Assembly: GCA_903887045.1 (NCBI GenBank)
Contig: CAISOD010000166.1
Coordinates: 1-47,196, forward strand
Direction: 5' to 3'
DNA length: 47,196 nt
Source of the DNA: an uncultured Gammaproteobacteria bacterium
GTDB lineage: Bacteria > Pseudomonadota > Gammaproteobacteria > Pseudomonadales > Pseudohongiellaceae
A program made the position numbers and the translations under genes. Below, piece after piece: positions 38,409-45,982 of this stretch (the stretch's first letter is position 1; the number at the start of each line of letters is the position of its first letter). The notes beneath the pieces are model-generated. The model saw nothing but the letters and a program-made list of their open reading frames with translations. It searched no databases and was not told the DNA's origin.

Positions 38409-38811
38409 CGTCTTCTCCCTTGATATCCTGCCAGGCGGCAAGGACGCGTTTGGCCAATGCGCGGATCTGTTCAGGGGTAGCGCCCGCCTGCTCGGGCGAC
38501 AGCTGCAGCTCGATACCCGGCGCAATCAGGATGTGGCTGCGCACCTCCACCGAGCCGAAGGCCTGGACGCGCGGGGGCACCACAGGCGGCTCCCCAGCGA
38601 GCACTTCCCGAATGCGTTCAAGCGAAATGCCCGCCTCGCTCAGCTGCTTGATGCGCAGCAAAGTGTCGAGGTGGGACTGCAAGTAGTAGGCCCCGCGCTT
38701 CTCCCCCTCTGGCCGCGGCAGCAGGCCGAGCTGGATGTAATAGCGCACGGTGCGGCGCGGGATGGCTGCGAGGGTAGCGAGTTCGTCGAGGGAGAAGGTC
38801 TTGATCGTCAT
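38398..38811 (-). CDS. MerR-family transcriptional regulator
   Basis: A 137-residue regulator with a winged HTH at the N-terminus (FSLDELATLAAIPRRTVRYYIQ, then LLPRPEGEKRGAYY) and a dimerisation helix (LLRIKQLSEAGISLERI). The C-terminal effector region (about 75-137) has no Cys cluster, so it is not a metal or redox MerR of the known types. VEVRSHILIAPGIELQL may be a beta element. The ATG at 38811 matches family starts. It is the first gene of a two-gene unit with VIT/VWA, and a palindrome just upstream is a candidate operator. Confidence 0.9.
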   Translation of the reverse strand: MTIKTFSLDELATLAAIPRRTVRYYIQLGLLPRPEGEKRGAYYLQSHLDTLLRIKQLSEAGISLERIREVLAGEPPVVPPRVQAFGSVEVRSHILIAPGIELQLSPEQAGATPEQIRALAKRVLAAWQDIKGEDDAT

Positions 38812-38825
38812 GGGAGACACTTTAT

Positions 38826-38840
38826 GACAGTGGTACTGTC
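38826..38840. promoter_or_regulatory. Palindromic operator candidate in the MerR promoter
   Basis: GACAGT, GGT and ACTGTC form a perfect 6-3-6 inverted repeat in the 109-base divergent gap. On the minus strand it falls between a possible -35 (TTGTAT, 38843-38848) and -10 (CATAAA, 38821-38826). Position inside the spacer is typical of MerR operators, though this 16-base spacer is shorter than the usual 19. Confidence 0.55.
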
Positions 38841-38920
38841 TCATACAAGTGTTTTATATTGCGACCAGTCGCAACCACTCCTGCCGGTAATTCGCAGAAA
38901 CACTCAAACGGACACTTTCA

Positions 38921-39613
38921 ATGAAAATGCAGAAGATTGCAGGACTCTCCCGCCGCAGATTCCTTCAGGGCCTGGTCGCAGTGGGAATCCCGCTGAAGCT
39001 GGACACACCACTGGCCGATCAAAGCGATGCGCAGATCGACGAGTTGTGGGAATCCGTCTCCAGCGACCCCATCGTGTTCGAGGTGGACGATCGAACCATT
39101 TATCTCCCAGGGGTTGAATACCCGAGCGTCTATCGCGATGTGGTGGACATTCGGTCAAGCTACTCGAGTCATCAAGAGCTGCTGGACGACATGGACGAGT
39201 GGGAAGGCCTGTACCAGCATTTCGAGTTTATGTTTCTGGATGCCAAAGACGCCGAAGATGATGAAGATGCTGAATATCTTGACGAGTGTTCTTTGCCTGA
39301 ATTGCAAGACTACGAGAGCATGAGCTCCTGGATTCAGACTCTGCCGCTGGAGCGGATCAATGCAGAAGTACAGCAATGGCTCGAGCAAGAATTGCCGCTT
39401 GGCTACGAGGTTCCCCTGCACTTGGGCCCGATGGGTGAGGCCTATGGCTTCTTCCAAGGACTTGAGTACCCAACCCTCAAAGCACTTGGCGTCGTGGTCG
39501 TGGAAGGCGAGCATCCCGGTTCCAGCTACTATGCGGCGGAGTTGAGGAGGCCGGTAGAGGAAGCGAACAAGTCGGCTGAGCTGCTGGGAATTCCGATTCG
39601 CTTCCACACCTAG
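38921..39613 (+). CDS. Acidic protein with twin-arginine signal, unknown function
   Basis: A 230-residue protein whose N-terminus carries a Tat-type motif SRRRFLQ at residues 10-16, followed by a short hydrophobic stretch (GLVAVGIPL), so export in folded form is plausible. No clear AxA cleavage site is visible. The body is strongly acidic, with an Asp/Glu-rich stretch at about residues 105-125 (DAKDAEDDEDAEYLDE). The C-terminal half contains LPLGYEVPLHLGPMGEAYGFFQGLEY. I recognise no family. It is divergent from the MerR gene across the palindrome and may share its control. Confidence 0.75.
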   Translation: MKMQKIAGLSRRRFLQGLVAVGIPLKLDTPLADQSDAQIDELWESVSSDPIVFEVDDRTIYLPGVEYPSVYRDVVDIRSSYSSHQELLDDMDEWEGLYQHFEFMFLDAKDAEDDEDAEYLDECSLPELQDYESMSSWIQTLPLERINAEVQQWLEQELPLGYEVPLHLGPMGEAYGFFQGLEYPTLKALGVVVVEGEHPGSSYYAAELRRPVEEANKSAELLGIPIRFHT

Positions 39614-39714
39614 AATTATCGGGATCAGCCGACGTCCCCTCGTCATCAAAAAGATACGTATTCTGCAATCAAGGCTGCATTGCTCCCTAGGGTCTTGCTA
39701 AGCAGACAAGGGGA

Positions 39715-40560
39715 ATGTACTCGGCATGTAAAACCAATCAAACAGCGAGCAGCAGGCCCACCAAGAACATGATTATCACAGCCCCCACCAAGGCCCTCCT
39801 GCTATTCGCAGCTATCATCGCCACCTATGCAACCCTGGTGGAACCTGTGTGGTTGGACATCGACGAGTACTCGCTCAGCAGCAATAACGCCACTACACCA
39901 ATCACCATACTGCACCTGTCCGACCTGCATCTGCGCCACTTCGGTCGCCGCGAGCAGGCAGTAATAGCGGCTGTAACAGCAGCAAGACCTGACATCGTGG
40001 TGCTGAGCGGGGATGTGATCGACCAGAGCAGCGCCTTACCCGTGCTTGAGCAGTTCCTGGCGGCGCTGCCAGTAACACGCACCGTGGCTGTGCTTGGCAA
40101 CTGGGAACACTGGGCGGGTGTGGATCTGGCAGCGCTGGCCGCAACCTATACCGAACACAAGGCAACACTCCTGGTAAATGCCAATCTTGCCTTCAACGTA
40201 CGCGGGCGCAGCGTGCAGATTACCGGGCTGGACGACAACACCGCGGGCCAACCAGCACTACCACCACCAAGCGAATCGCTGCCAGCAGAGCTGACCATCT
40301 TGGCCCAACACTCACCGGACTGGTTCACTGGGCAAGATCTCGGCACCCAGGGTTACACGCTATGCCTTGCCGGGCACACCCACGGTGGCCAGGTAGCGCT
40401 GTTTGGCCGCCCTCTGTGGCGCCCGCAAGGAAGCGGCCGCTTCATCGCCGGCACATATCAACTGGCGGGCTGCCTGCTGCATGTGTCGCGCGGTGTTGGT
40501 ACGTCCATTCTGCCGATCCGCTTCGGTGCCCGACCGCAGATCACCATGTTTACACTCTGA
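39715..40560 (+). CDS. Membrane-anchored calcineurin-like metallophosphoesterase
   Basis: A dinuclear metallophosphoesterase. Metal ligands are visible in order: HLSDLHLRH, VVLSGDVIDQ, GNWEHW (His of the usual GNHE shifted to GNWEH), LAQHSPDWF and LAGHTHGGQ. An N-terminal hydrophobic helix (ALLLFAAIIATYATLV) anchors or exports it, resembling YkuE-type phosphoesterases of the envelope. ATG 39715 gives 281 residues. ATG 39769 (263 residues) starts closer to the membrane helix and is an equally good choice. The substrate is unknown. Confidence 0.88.
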   Translation: MYSACKTNQTASSRPTKNMIITAPTKALLLFAAIIATYATLVEPVWLDIDEYSLSSNNATTPITILHLSDLHLRHFGRREQAVIAAVTAARPDIVVLSGDVIDQSSALPVLEQFLAALPVTRTVAVLGNWEHWAGVDLAALAATYTEHKATLLVNANLAFNVRGRSVQITGLDDNTAGQPALPPPSESLPAELTILAQHSPDWFTGQDLGTQGYTLCLAGHTHGGQVALFGRPLWRPQGSGRFIAGTYQLAGCLLHVSRGVGTSILPIRFGARPQITMFTL

Positions 40561-40599
40561 TACCATCGCCGGCATGAATAACTTTGGGATTGTTACGAC

Positions 40600-40779
40600 A
40601 TGTCACATCAAGAGAATCAGTCAACTGCATCGATAAAATCCGAGATTACCCGTTTGCAGCAGCGGCTGGATGATCTCTTGGGTGAGTCTCCGCGAATGGA
40701 TGATGAGGTGAATGCAGTGGAGCGAGATTTGCGGGCGTTGATATCTCTTTTTGAGGCAGTCAAAGTTAACGCGCAGTGA
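40600..40779 (+). CDS. 59-residue predicted coiled-coil protein
   Basis: A short ORF starting MSHQENQSTASIKSE and continuing with heptad-like ITRLQQRLDDLLGE and VNAVERDLRALISLFE. Codon use looks coding, but the ribosome-binding site is weak (GGGA about ten bases upstream). It begins 39 bases after the phosphoesterase stop on the same strand. I recognise no family; SlyX-like coiled coils are of similar size but the sequence does not clearly match. Confidence 0.4.
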   Translation: MSHQENQSTASIKSEITRLQQRLDDLLGESPRMDDEVNAVERDLRALISLFEAVKVNAQ

Positions 40780-40964
40780 TACCAGACTTGGTCACAAGAT
40801 GTCTGAGCCCCGGGGTAGCATCGACGGCAGATATGGGCCAAGTTTGAGGAGCAGTAGTTTATGAAGCTAACAGACGAGTTTGAAATCTCCGTGATTCACT
40901 TCCCAAGAAGGCTTCGGGCGTATTAACACCAGCAGCCTATGCAAAACAGCTGGCTATGAACGCA

Positions 40965-41085
40965 CTCAACAATCTGTCGAACGGCTTCTTCCTTAAACTC
41001 GGGGGTAAAACGAGGGGTGCTCATGGGACTTCCTCCTATGCAAATATCATAGTCGGGAAGTGTCTACCGCACTCGGGGAGGTCCA
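40965..41085 (-). mobile_element. IS3-family remnant (left end and first 20 codons of OrfA)
   Basis: On the minus strand the sequence from 41085 begins TGGACCTCCCC, a typical IS3-type terminal repeat. AGGAGGA and an ATG at 41024 follow, opening MSTPRFTPEFKEEAVRQIVE, an IS3-family OrfA N-terminus. Similarity stops near 40965, so nearly all of the transposase is gone. A plus-strand stretch around 40913-40960 (VLTPAAYAKQLAMN) vaguely recalls the OrfB C-terminus but is inverted and unproven. Confidence 0.75.
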
Positions 41086-41223
41086 CCTAGTATCAGACCG
41101 GCATCCCTCGACAGCGCACCAATTCGCGTAACAATCGCGTACCAAGCGCGCCGATGTAGCGTTACACTGAGTGTTAATCGTTGATTCCACCAGCGCAGCA
41201 ACGAGGAAATTATGGAGGCGGCG

Positions 41224-41240
41224 CCTGCCCGGGGCACCAA
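41224..41240 (+). repeat. attR-like copy of the tRNA-Arg 3' end
   Basis: An exact copy of the 17 bases at 36215-36231, in the same orientation and without the rest of a tRNA. It marks the right edge of the candidate island. Confidence 0.8.
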
Positions 41241-41319
41241 TTCTGCACAACTTGCTGATTCATCCGTCCTTTCCGTTTCTGATTTTCCTTCGGCCTGAGC
41301 GGCTGTTCCATCCGCGCCA

Positions 41320-41349
41320 ATGACATCCCCCGCCCGATCATCCTAGAAT
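41320..41349 (+). promoter_or_regulatory. Putative promoter for the PDZ gene
   Basis: ATGACA (41320-41325) and TAGAAT (41344-41349) are 18 bases apart. Transcription would start about 25 bases before the ATG at 41380, which is preceded by AGAGGA. The site lies just outside the island's right edge. Confidence 0.5.
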
Positions 41350-41379
41350 TCCAGTCCTGTACCAGAGGACACTGTTTGC

Positions 41380-42318
41380 ATGAGCGCTACCATCCTTCCC
41401 TTTGTTCGTCCCCCTCACGATGCCCTGATGGCGGTTCGCAGCCTGGTGCCGGATACGGCGCTGACTGCCGAACTGCTGGGCACCGAGCGCAGCAGTCATG
41501 CCGTGCAGGTGACTGCCGACGGGCTGCTGTTGACGGTGGGTTATTCGGTGCTGGAGGCTGCGGAAGTGTGGCTGACCAATCGCAAGGGTCAGACCACTGA
41601 AGCCATCGTGCTGGCGCAGGACTACGACAGTGGCATTGCGCTGCTGAAACCGCTGACACCGATCGGCCTGCATCATCTTGCCACTGCCGGCATTGGCGAG
41701 CTGCAGCCTGGCAGCGATCTGCACATCGTTGCGGCCAACGACAAGCAAATCCACAAGGTTGGCCTGCACGCGCTCGACGAATTTGCCGGCCGCTGGGAAT
41801 ACCTGCTGGATACTGCCCTCTACACGCAGCCGCTGTATGAGCGCTGGTCAGGGGCTGCGCTGCTCAATGACGACGGCGCGCTGGTTGGTATCGGCTCGCT
41901 GGCATTGGGTCTGCGTTCGCCCACGGGCCAAATGGAACCCGGCAACCTCTTCATACCGGTCGAGCTGGTGATGCCGCATCTTGAACACATGAAGCTGCAC
42001 GGCCAGCGGCCCGGCAAAATGCGGCCCTGGCTGGGTGCGATGGTGGAGGAATACAACCGCGAGGTGCACGTGGTGGGCATCTACCACGATGCGCCCGCTG
42101 CCAAAGCCGGGCTGCGGCCGGGCGACATCATTCTCTCGGTGGATCAGAAGCCGGTGCACAGCATGGCGTCGTTCTTCCGTACGGTGTGGCAACACGGCCC
42201 GGCGGGCTCGCCACTGCCGCTCACCCTGAGCGACGGCACCGACAAGCGTGAGGTTGTGCTCGCCACCACCGACCGTGACAGCTTTTTCATGCAGTACGCT
42301 GCCAACCTGATCAACTGA
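41380..42318 (+). CDS. HtrA-like trypsin-fold PDZ protein, probably catalytically dead
   Basis: A 312-residue protein resembling S1C (HtrA/Deg) proteases: a trypsin-like half (about 25-190), then one PDZ domain (about 215-300) with WLGAMVEEYN, APAAKAGLRPGDIILSVDQKPV and a terminal beta strand. Aligned by eye to HtrA, the catalytic His site (TNAH) reads TVGY at 52-55 and the Asp site (TDLA) reads SGIA at 84-87. Ser157 survives in RWSGAAL. The triad is therefore broken and a scaffold or sensor role is likelier. No signal peptide is visible, so it may be cytoplasmic. xthA follows 40 bases later on the same strand. Confidence 0.85.
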   Translation: MSATILPFVRPPHDALMAVRSLVPDTALTAELLGTERSSHAVQVTADGLLLTVGYSVLEAAEVWLTNRKGQTTEAIVLAQDYDSGIALLKPLTPIGLHHLATAGIGELQPGSDLHIVAANDKQIHKVGLHALDEFAGRWEYLLDTALYTQPLYERWSGAALLNDDGALVGIGSLALGLRSPTGQMEPGNLFIPVELVMPHLEHMKLHGQRPGKMRPWLGAMVEEYNREVHVVGIYHDAPAAKAGLRPGDIILSVDQKPVHSMASFFRTVWQHGPAGSPLPLTLSDGTDKREVVLATTDRDSFFMQYAANLIN

Positions 42319-42358
42319 ATTCTTCCGACCTCCTCTGCCCTCCTCCGAAGGAAATCCC

Positions 42359-43120
42359 ATGCGACTGCTGTCCTGGAATGTCAACGGCATCCGTGCCTGT
42401 GTAAAAAAAGACTTCATCCCGTTGATGCAAAAGGTGGATGCCGATGTGATCTGTCTGCAGGAAACCAAGGCCAATCCAGAGCAGGTAAAGGAGGCGCTGG
42501 CTGAACTGCACGGCTATGACATTTACTGCAACAGCGCGCAAAAAGCCGGCTATTCCGGCACGGCGATACTGGCACGCAAACAGCCGCTGGCTGTACAGAA
42601 CGACATGGGCCAGCCGGAGCACGATCAGGAGGGCCGCGTTATTGCTGCCGAATACGCCGATTATTTTCTGGTGACGGTGTACACGCCCAATTCCGGCAAC
42701 GAACTGAAACGTCTTGGCTATCGCCAGCAATGGGACAGCGATTTTCTGGCCTACCTGAAGAAACTCGAGAAGAAAAAGCCGGTAGTGGTGTGCGGTGACT
42801 TGAACGTGGCCAATACCGATATTGATCTTGCCCGCCCGAAAGACAACTACAACAAGAGTGCCGGTTACATGCAGCAGGAAATCGATGGTATCAACGCCAT
42901 GCTCAAGGCTGATTTTGTCGACAGCTTCCGCCACTTGTACCCTACCGCGAAGAAGTACTCATGGTGGAGTTATCGCGCCGGTGCGCGTGAGCGGGATGTG
43001 GGATGGAGAATCGATTACTTCCTGACGTCAGCGGCGTTGAAGCCCCGCATCAAGCACGCTGATATTCTGAAGCATGTGGAAGGCTCGGATCATTGTCCGG
43101 TGTTGCTGGAGTTGGTCTGA
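42359..43120 (+). CDS. xthA: Exodeoxyribonuclease III family AP endonuclease
   Basis: A metal-dependent AP endonuclease and 3'-5' exonuclease of base-excision repair. Signatures are LLSWNVNGIRA, ICLQETKA (metal-binding Glu), GYSGTAIL, VVVCGDLNVAN, WWSYRAGARERDVGWRIDYFL and SDHCPVLLEL with the catalytic Asp/His. Length is 253 residues, fitting the ExoA/XthA group. AAGGAAA precedes the ATG. Its 3' end overlaps the DUF1653 gene by 31 bases, convergently. Confidence 0.95.
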   Translation: MRLLSWNVNGIRACVKKDFIPLMQKVDADVICLQETKANPEQVKEALAELHGYDIYCNSAQKAGYSGTAILARKQPLAVQNDMGQPEHDQEGRVIAAEYADYFLVTVYTPNSGNELKRLGYRQQWDSDFLAYLKKLEKKKPVVVCGDLNVANTDIDLARPKDNYNKSAGYMQQEIDGINAMLKADFVDSFRHLYPTAKKYSWWSYRAGARERDVGWRIDYFLTSAALKPRIKHADILKHVEGSDHCPVLLELV

Positions 43121-43326
43121 GCATCCACCAGCGCAAACCGCGGCACTGATTTGCCGTCTACGACTACGTTCTCGGTAAACATCGCCAACGGCCTGACCCA
43201 GTAACCGCCTTCGCCGTATAGCGGCACGTACAGCACCATTACTTCTCCGGTTTCGGAATGGCGGGCAAAGCCCACTACGCTGTAGTCCCTGCCTTTGTAG
43301 TGGCGGTAACGTCCGAGTGGAATCAT
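43090..43326 (-). CDS. DUF1653 protein
   Basis: A 78-residue protein beginning MIPLGRYRHYKGRDYSV, with a central ARHSETGEVMVLYVPLYG and WVRPLAMFTENV, which fits the DUF1653 family. Function is unknown; the small beta-rich fold is predicted cytoplasmic. It lies downstream of the moxR-tgpA remnant on the same strand and may share that remnant's old promoter. Confidence 0.88.
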   Translation of the reverse strand: MIPLGRYRHYKGRDYSVVGFARHSETGEVMVLYVPLYGEGGYWVRPLAMFTENVVVDGKSVPRFALVDAQTNSSNTGQ

Positions 43327-43353
43327 GGGTCTGGTGTCCTGGTGGTGGGCGGA

Positions 43354-43831
43354 CTAGCTCAGCAAACGTGCTCGCCGTACCTGGCGCTGGAACTGTTTCA
43401 GTCGCTGCGGATCAGGTGCCGGTGTTGTGTAGGCCAGCGCGATGAATTCCTGCGTGATCGCTTCCGCCTCCCGCTGCCACTTTGGTTGCTGGCGGCCGAT
43501 GCGCTCGAGGTATTGCAGGGGCGATTCGCCGCGCTCGCGCGCGAAGCCGAGGCTCGCCATATAGTTGCAGCACGCTGTTGCTCCCGCGCTGCACCCGTTG
43601 CGGTGCCACTGCAGCGGTGGGATCAATACGCAGCCAGCCCTGTCCTGGCATCCATACTTACGTCCACGCATGTGCATCGTACTGGCGTACCGGCAAATGG
43701 CCACCGGAAAACAGGCAGCAAAGCGCAAGTCTTATCTGTTGGGCCTTGCCCAGCACGACTTTGCCGATTTCAGCCACAGCCTGCTCGACTCTTTCCTGCA
43801 GGTTGCTGATCGGGGTCATCGGCATATTCAT
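43354..43831 (-). pseudogene. moxR-tgpA deletion remnant
   Basis: Reading from the ATG at 43831, the first 46 codons are a MoxR AAA+ ATPase N-terminus (LQERVEQAVAEIGKVVLGK, QQIRLALCCLFSGGHL). Directly after GGHL, where MoxR should continue into Walker A, the same frame becomes a TgpA-type transglutaminase core (VRQYDAHAW, with active-site His/Asp). A TAA follows at 43658-43660 in place of the expected Glu. Beyond it VWMPGQGWLRIDPTAAVAP continues, then the frame shifts to a DUF4129-like C-terminus (LGFARERGESPLQYLERIG) ending at 43354. In relatives moxR, a DUF58 gene and tgpA are separate consecutive genes, so one deletion of several kb, a second smaller one and a nonsense mutation explain it. 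Confidence 0.8.
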
Positions 43832-43879
43832 CGGGTCACCGTCAGTGTTGTGCCATTGGTTGAGGCATTGGATGTGGCA

Positions 43880-45421
43880 TTAGCTATTGCTGTGAAGGGC
43901 CAGCTGGCCCTCCTCTTCATCGTCGGCCACTTGACCAAACATCTCCACTTCCCTTTCGCCTTTGTGCTTGGTGGCATCGTTGCGACGGGATTCCAGTCCG
44001 GCCAGGTATTCCTGGGTAACATCGCCTGTCACGTAAATCCCGTCAAACACCGAGCATTCGAAGTCCATCGGCAGGATTTCGGCGGTGCACGAATCTATCA
44101 GGTCATGCAGATCCTGGAACAGCAGCCAGTCAGCGCCGATCTGTTGCTGAACTTCAGCAACCGTCTTGCCGTGGGCTATCAGCTCGCTGACAGCCGGCAT
44201 GTCGATGCCGTACACATTGGGAAACTTCACTGGCGGCGAGGCCGAACAGAAGTACACGCGGCGGGCACCGGCATCACGCGCCATTTCGATGATCTGCTTG
44301 CAGGTGGTGCCGCGCACGATGGAATCATCGACCAACAGCACTGTCTTGTCCTGGAATTCCTGCGGGATCGCGTTCAGCTTTTGCCGTACTGATTTCTTGC
44401 GCTGGCTCTGCCCGGGCATGATGAAGGTACGCCCGATATAGCGGTTCTTGACGAAACCTTCGCGGAATTTGACACCCAGTGCATTGGCCAGCTCCACCGC
44501 TGCGGTGCGACTGGTATCGGGAATCGGGATCACCACATCGATGCCGTGATCGGGCCGCTCGCGCATGATTTTCTTGGCCAGTTTCTCGCCCATTTTCAGG
44601 CGCGACGAATACACCGATACGCCGTCAATGCGTGAATCCGGCCTCGCAAAGTACACGTGTTCGAAAATACACGGTGTCAGTTTCGGATCATCTGCACACT
44701 GCTGCGCCTGCATGTTGCCTTCGATGTCGATGTAGATCGCTTCACCGGGAGCGACGTCTCGCACCAACTGGAAGCCCTGCGCATCAAGCGCAACGCTTTC
44801 GGAGGCCAGCATGTATTCAAAGCCCTTGCGGGTCTTGCGTTTACCGAATACCAAAGGCCGGATTCCGAACTTGTCACGGAAACCGATGATGCCGTAACCG
44901 ACGATCATCGCGATGGCAGCATAGGCACCACGGCAACGATGGTGCACCGCCCGCACGGCAGTGAACACATCCTCAGCTGTTGGCCGCATCTTGCTTTGCT
45001 TCTGCAGTTCGTGCGCGAGGATATTGAGCAATACTTCGGAATCGGAATCGGTATTGAGGTGCCGCAGGTCGTCGCGGAAGATCTCGCGCGAGAGTTCGTC
45101 AGAGTTGGTGAGATTGCCGTTGTGTGCCAGGGCGATACCGTACGGCGAGTTCACATAGAGTGGCTGCGCCTGCGCCGGACCCGAGCTGCCCGCAGTCGGG
45201 TAGCGCACATGGGCGATTCCCATGTTGCCGGGCAGCGCGCGCATATGGCGGGTGTGGAACACATCGCGCACAAGCCCGTTGTCTTTGCGCAGGTAGAGCC
45301 TGTTCTTGTCACTGGTGACGATCCCGGCGGCGTCCTGTCCCCGATGCTGCAATACCGTCAATGCGTCATACAACGCGAGATTGACGTTGGAGTGCCCGAC
45401 TATTCCGACTATGCCACACAT
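43880..45421 (-). CDS. purF: PurF, amidophosphoribosyltransferase
   Basis: Commits PRPP to purine synthesis by transferring glutamine ammonia. The N-terminal [10 protein letters not shown] exposes Cys2 as glutaminase nucleophile after Met removal, with HRGQDAAGI and [14 protein letters not shown] following. The PRTase domain has the PRPP loop [13 protein letters not shown]. Length is 513 residues. No Cys-type iron-sulfur pattern is evident, consistent with the E. coli-type enzyme. cvpA lies 30 bases upstream on the same strand. Confidence 0.97.
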   Translation of the reverse strand: MCGIVGIVGHSNVNLALYDALTVLQHRGQDAAGIVTSDKNRLYLRKDNGLVRDVFHTRHMRALPGNMGIAHVRYPTAGSSGPAQAQPLYVNSPYGIALAHNGNLTNSDELSREIFRDDLRHLNTDSDSEVLLNILAHELQKQSKMRPTAEDVFTAVRAVHHRCRGAYAAIAMIVGYGIIGFRDKFGIRPLVFGKRKTRKGFEYMLASESVALDAQGFQLVRDVAPGEAIYIDIEGNMQAQQCADDPKLTPCIFEHVYFARPDSRIDGVSVYSSRLKMGEKLAKKIMRERPDHGIDVVIPIPDTSRTAAVELANALGVKFREGFVKNRYIGRTFIMPGQSQRKKSVRQKLNAIPQEFQDKTVLLVDDSIVRGTTCKQIIEMARDAGARRVYFCSASPPVKFPNVYGIDMPAVSELIAHGKTVAEVQQQIGADWLLFQDLHDLIDSCTAEILPMDFECSVFDGIYVTGDVTQEYLAGLESRRNDATKHKGEREVEMFGQVADDEEEGQLALHSNS

Positions 45422-45451
45422 GCTTTGCCCCTCTGTGCCGCTGCCGCCCTT

Positions 45452-45982
45452 TCAGGCGTGGGCTGCGGCGTTTTTGACTGTTTCTTCGACTGATTCTTCA
45501 AGGCTGGCTGGCGTTATTCCAAGCCGGTCCTGCAGCCAGTCTGCCATCGTCATCACATACGGCATTGCCTGTGATTCGCTGTAGACCTGCTGGGTGAAAC
45601 TGAATCTTGCTGTCAGCATTACAACCACTGTGACAATGGCGACACCGCGCACCAGGCCGAACATCGCACCGAGTGCGCGATCAGCAGCGCCAAGCCCTGC
45701 CTTGCTCAACAGGTGCGAAATACCGTTGCTGATCAGGCCACCGACAAAAACAACCAACACAAAGATCAGCACGAAAGCCGTAACCCGCTGCAACATCGGA
45801 CTGGCAATGAAATCCGACAACCATGCCCCGGCCGCGGTGCTGAACAAGCCGGCAGCGATGATGGCGCCGATCCAGAACACCAGCGACAGCGCTTCCTTGA
45901 TGAGTCCGCGGAAAACACCGATCAGGCAGGAAATGCCGATCACAAGGAGTATGAAGATGTCGACCGCAGCCATGCCCGTCAT
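45452..45982 (-). CDS. cvpA: CvpA-family inner-membrane protein
   Basis: A 176-residue polytopic membrane protein required for colicin V production in E. coli and linked to purF regulation and envelope tolerance. Four helices are visible: DIFILLVIGISCLIGVF, LSLVFWIGAIIAAGLF, VTAFVLIFVLVVFVGGL and MFGLVRGVAIVTVVVML. GAADRALGAMFGLVRG is the conserved loop. The ATG at 45982 overlaps the dedD stop by four bases; ATG 45973 is an alternative. Confidence 0.94.
   Translation of the reverse strand: MTGMAAVDIFILLVIGISCLIGVFRGLIKEALSLVFWIGAIIAAGLFSTAAGAWLSDFIASPMLQRVTAFVLIFVLVVFVGGLISNGISHLLSKAGLGAADRALGAMFGLVRGVAIVTVVVMLTARFSFTQQVYSESQAMPYVMTMADWLQDRLGITPASLEESVEETVKNAAAHA

Larger units (their letters stand above)
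36231..41240. mobile_element. Candidate 5-kb tRNA-Arg genomic island, integrase lost
   Basis: The segment lies between the tRNA-Arg 3' end and an exact 17-bp copy of it. Genes inside (MerR, VIT/VWA, Tat-signal protein, phosphoesterase, small ORF, IS3 remnant) have no counterpart in the housekeeping blocks on either side. No integrase, replication or transfer gene is visible, so the element is either a remnant or depends on another element's integrase. Base composition is not obviously different from the surroundings by eye. Confidence 0.65.
40780..41379. other. Gene-poor segment holding the IS remnant and right island end
   Basis: This 600-base stretch has no intact gene. It contains a 21-codon ORF with a good GAGGAG site (ATG 40861, product starting MKLTDEFEISVIHF) that ends abruptly near the IS remnant and may be the start of a broken gene. 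It also holds the IS3 remnant, the attR-like repeat and the promoter for the PDZ gene. Confidence 0.5.

Noticed and set aside
40913-40960. Possible IS3 OrfB C-terminal piece on the plus strand
   Set aside because: Similarity is only a vague VLTPAAYA pattern and the orientation is opposite to the OrfA stub; not enough to call.
41212-41299. Short ORF with good ribosome-binding site running through the attR-like repeat
   Set aside because: Under 30 codons and partly encoded by the tRNA-derived repeat; most likely coincidental.
43565-44392. 275-codon plus-strand ORF across the moxR-tgpA remnant and purF end
   Set aside because: Antisense to purF and to the recognisable MoxR/TgpA pieces; no domain of its own.
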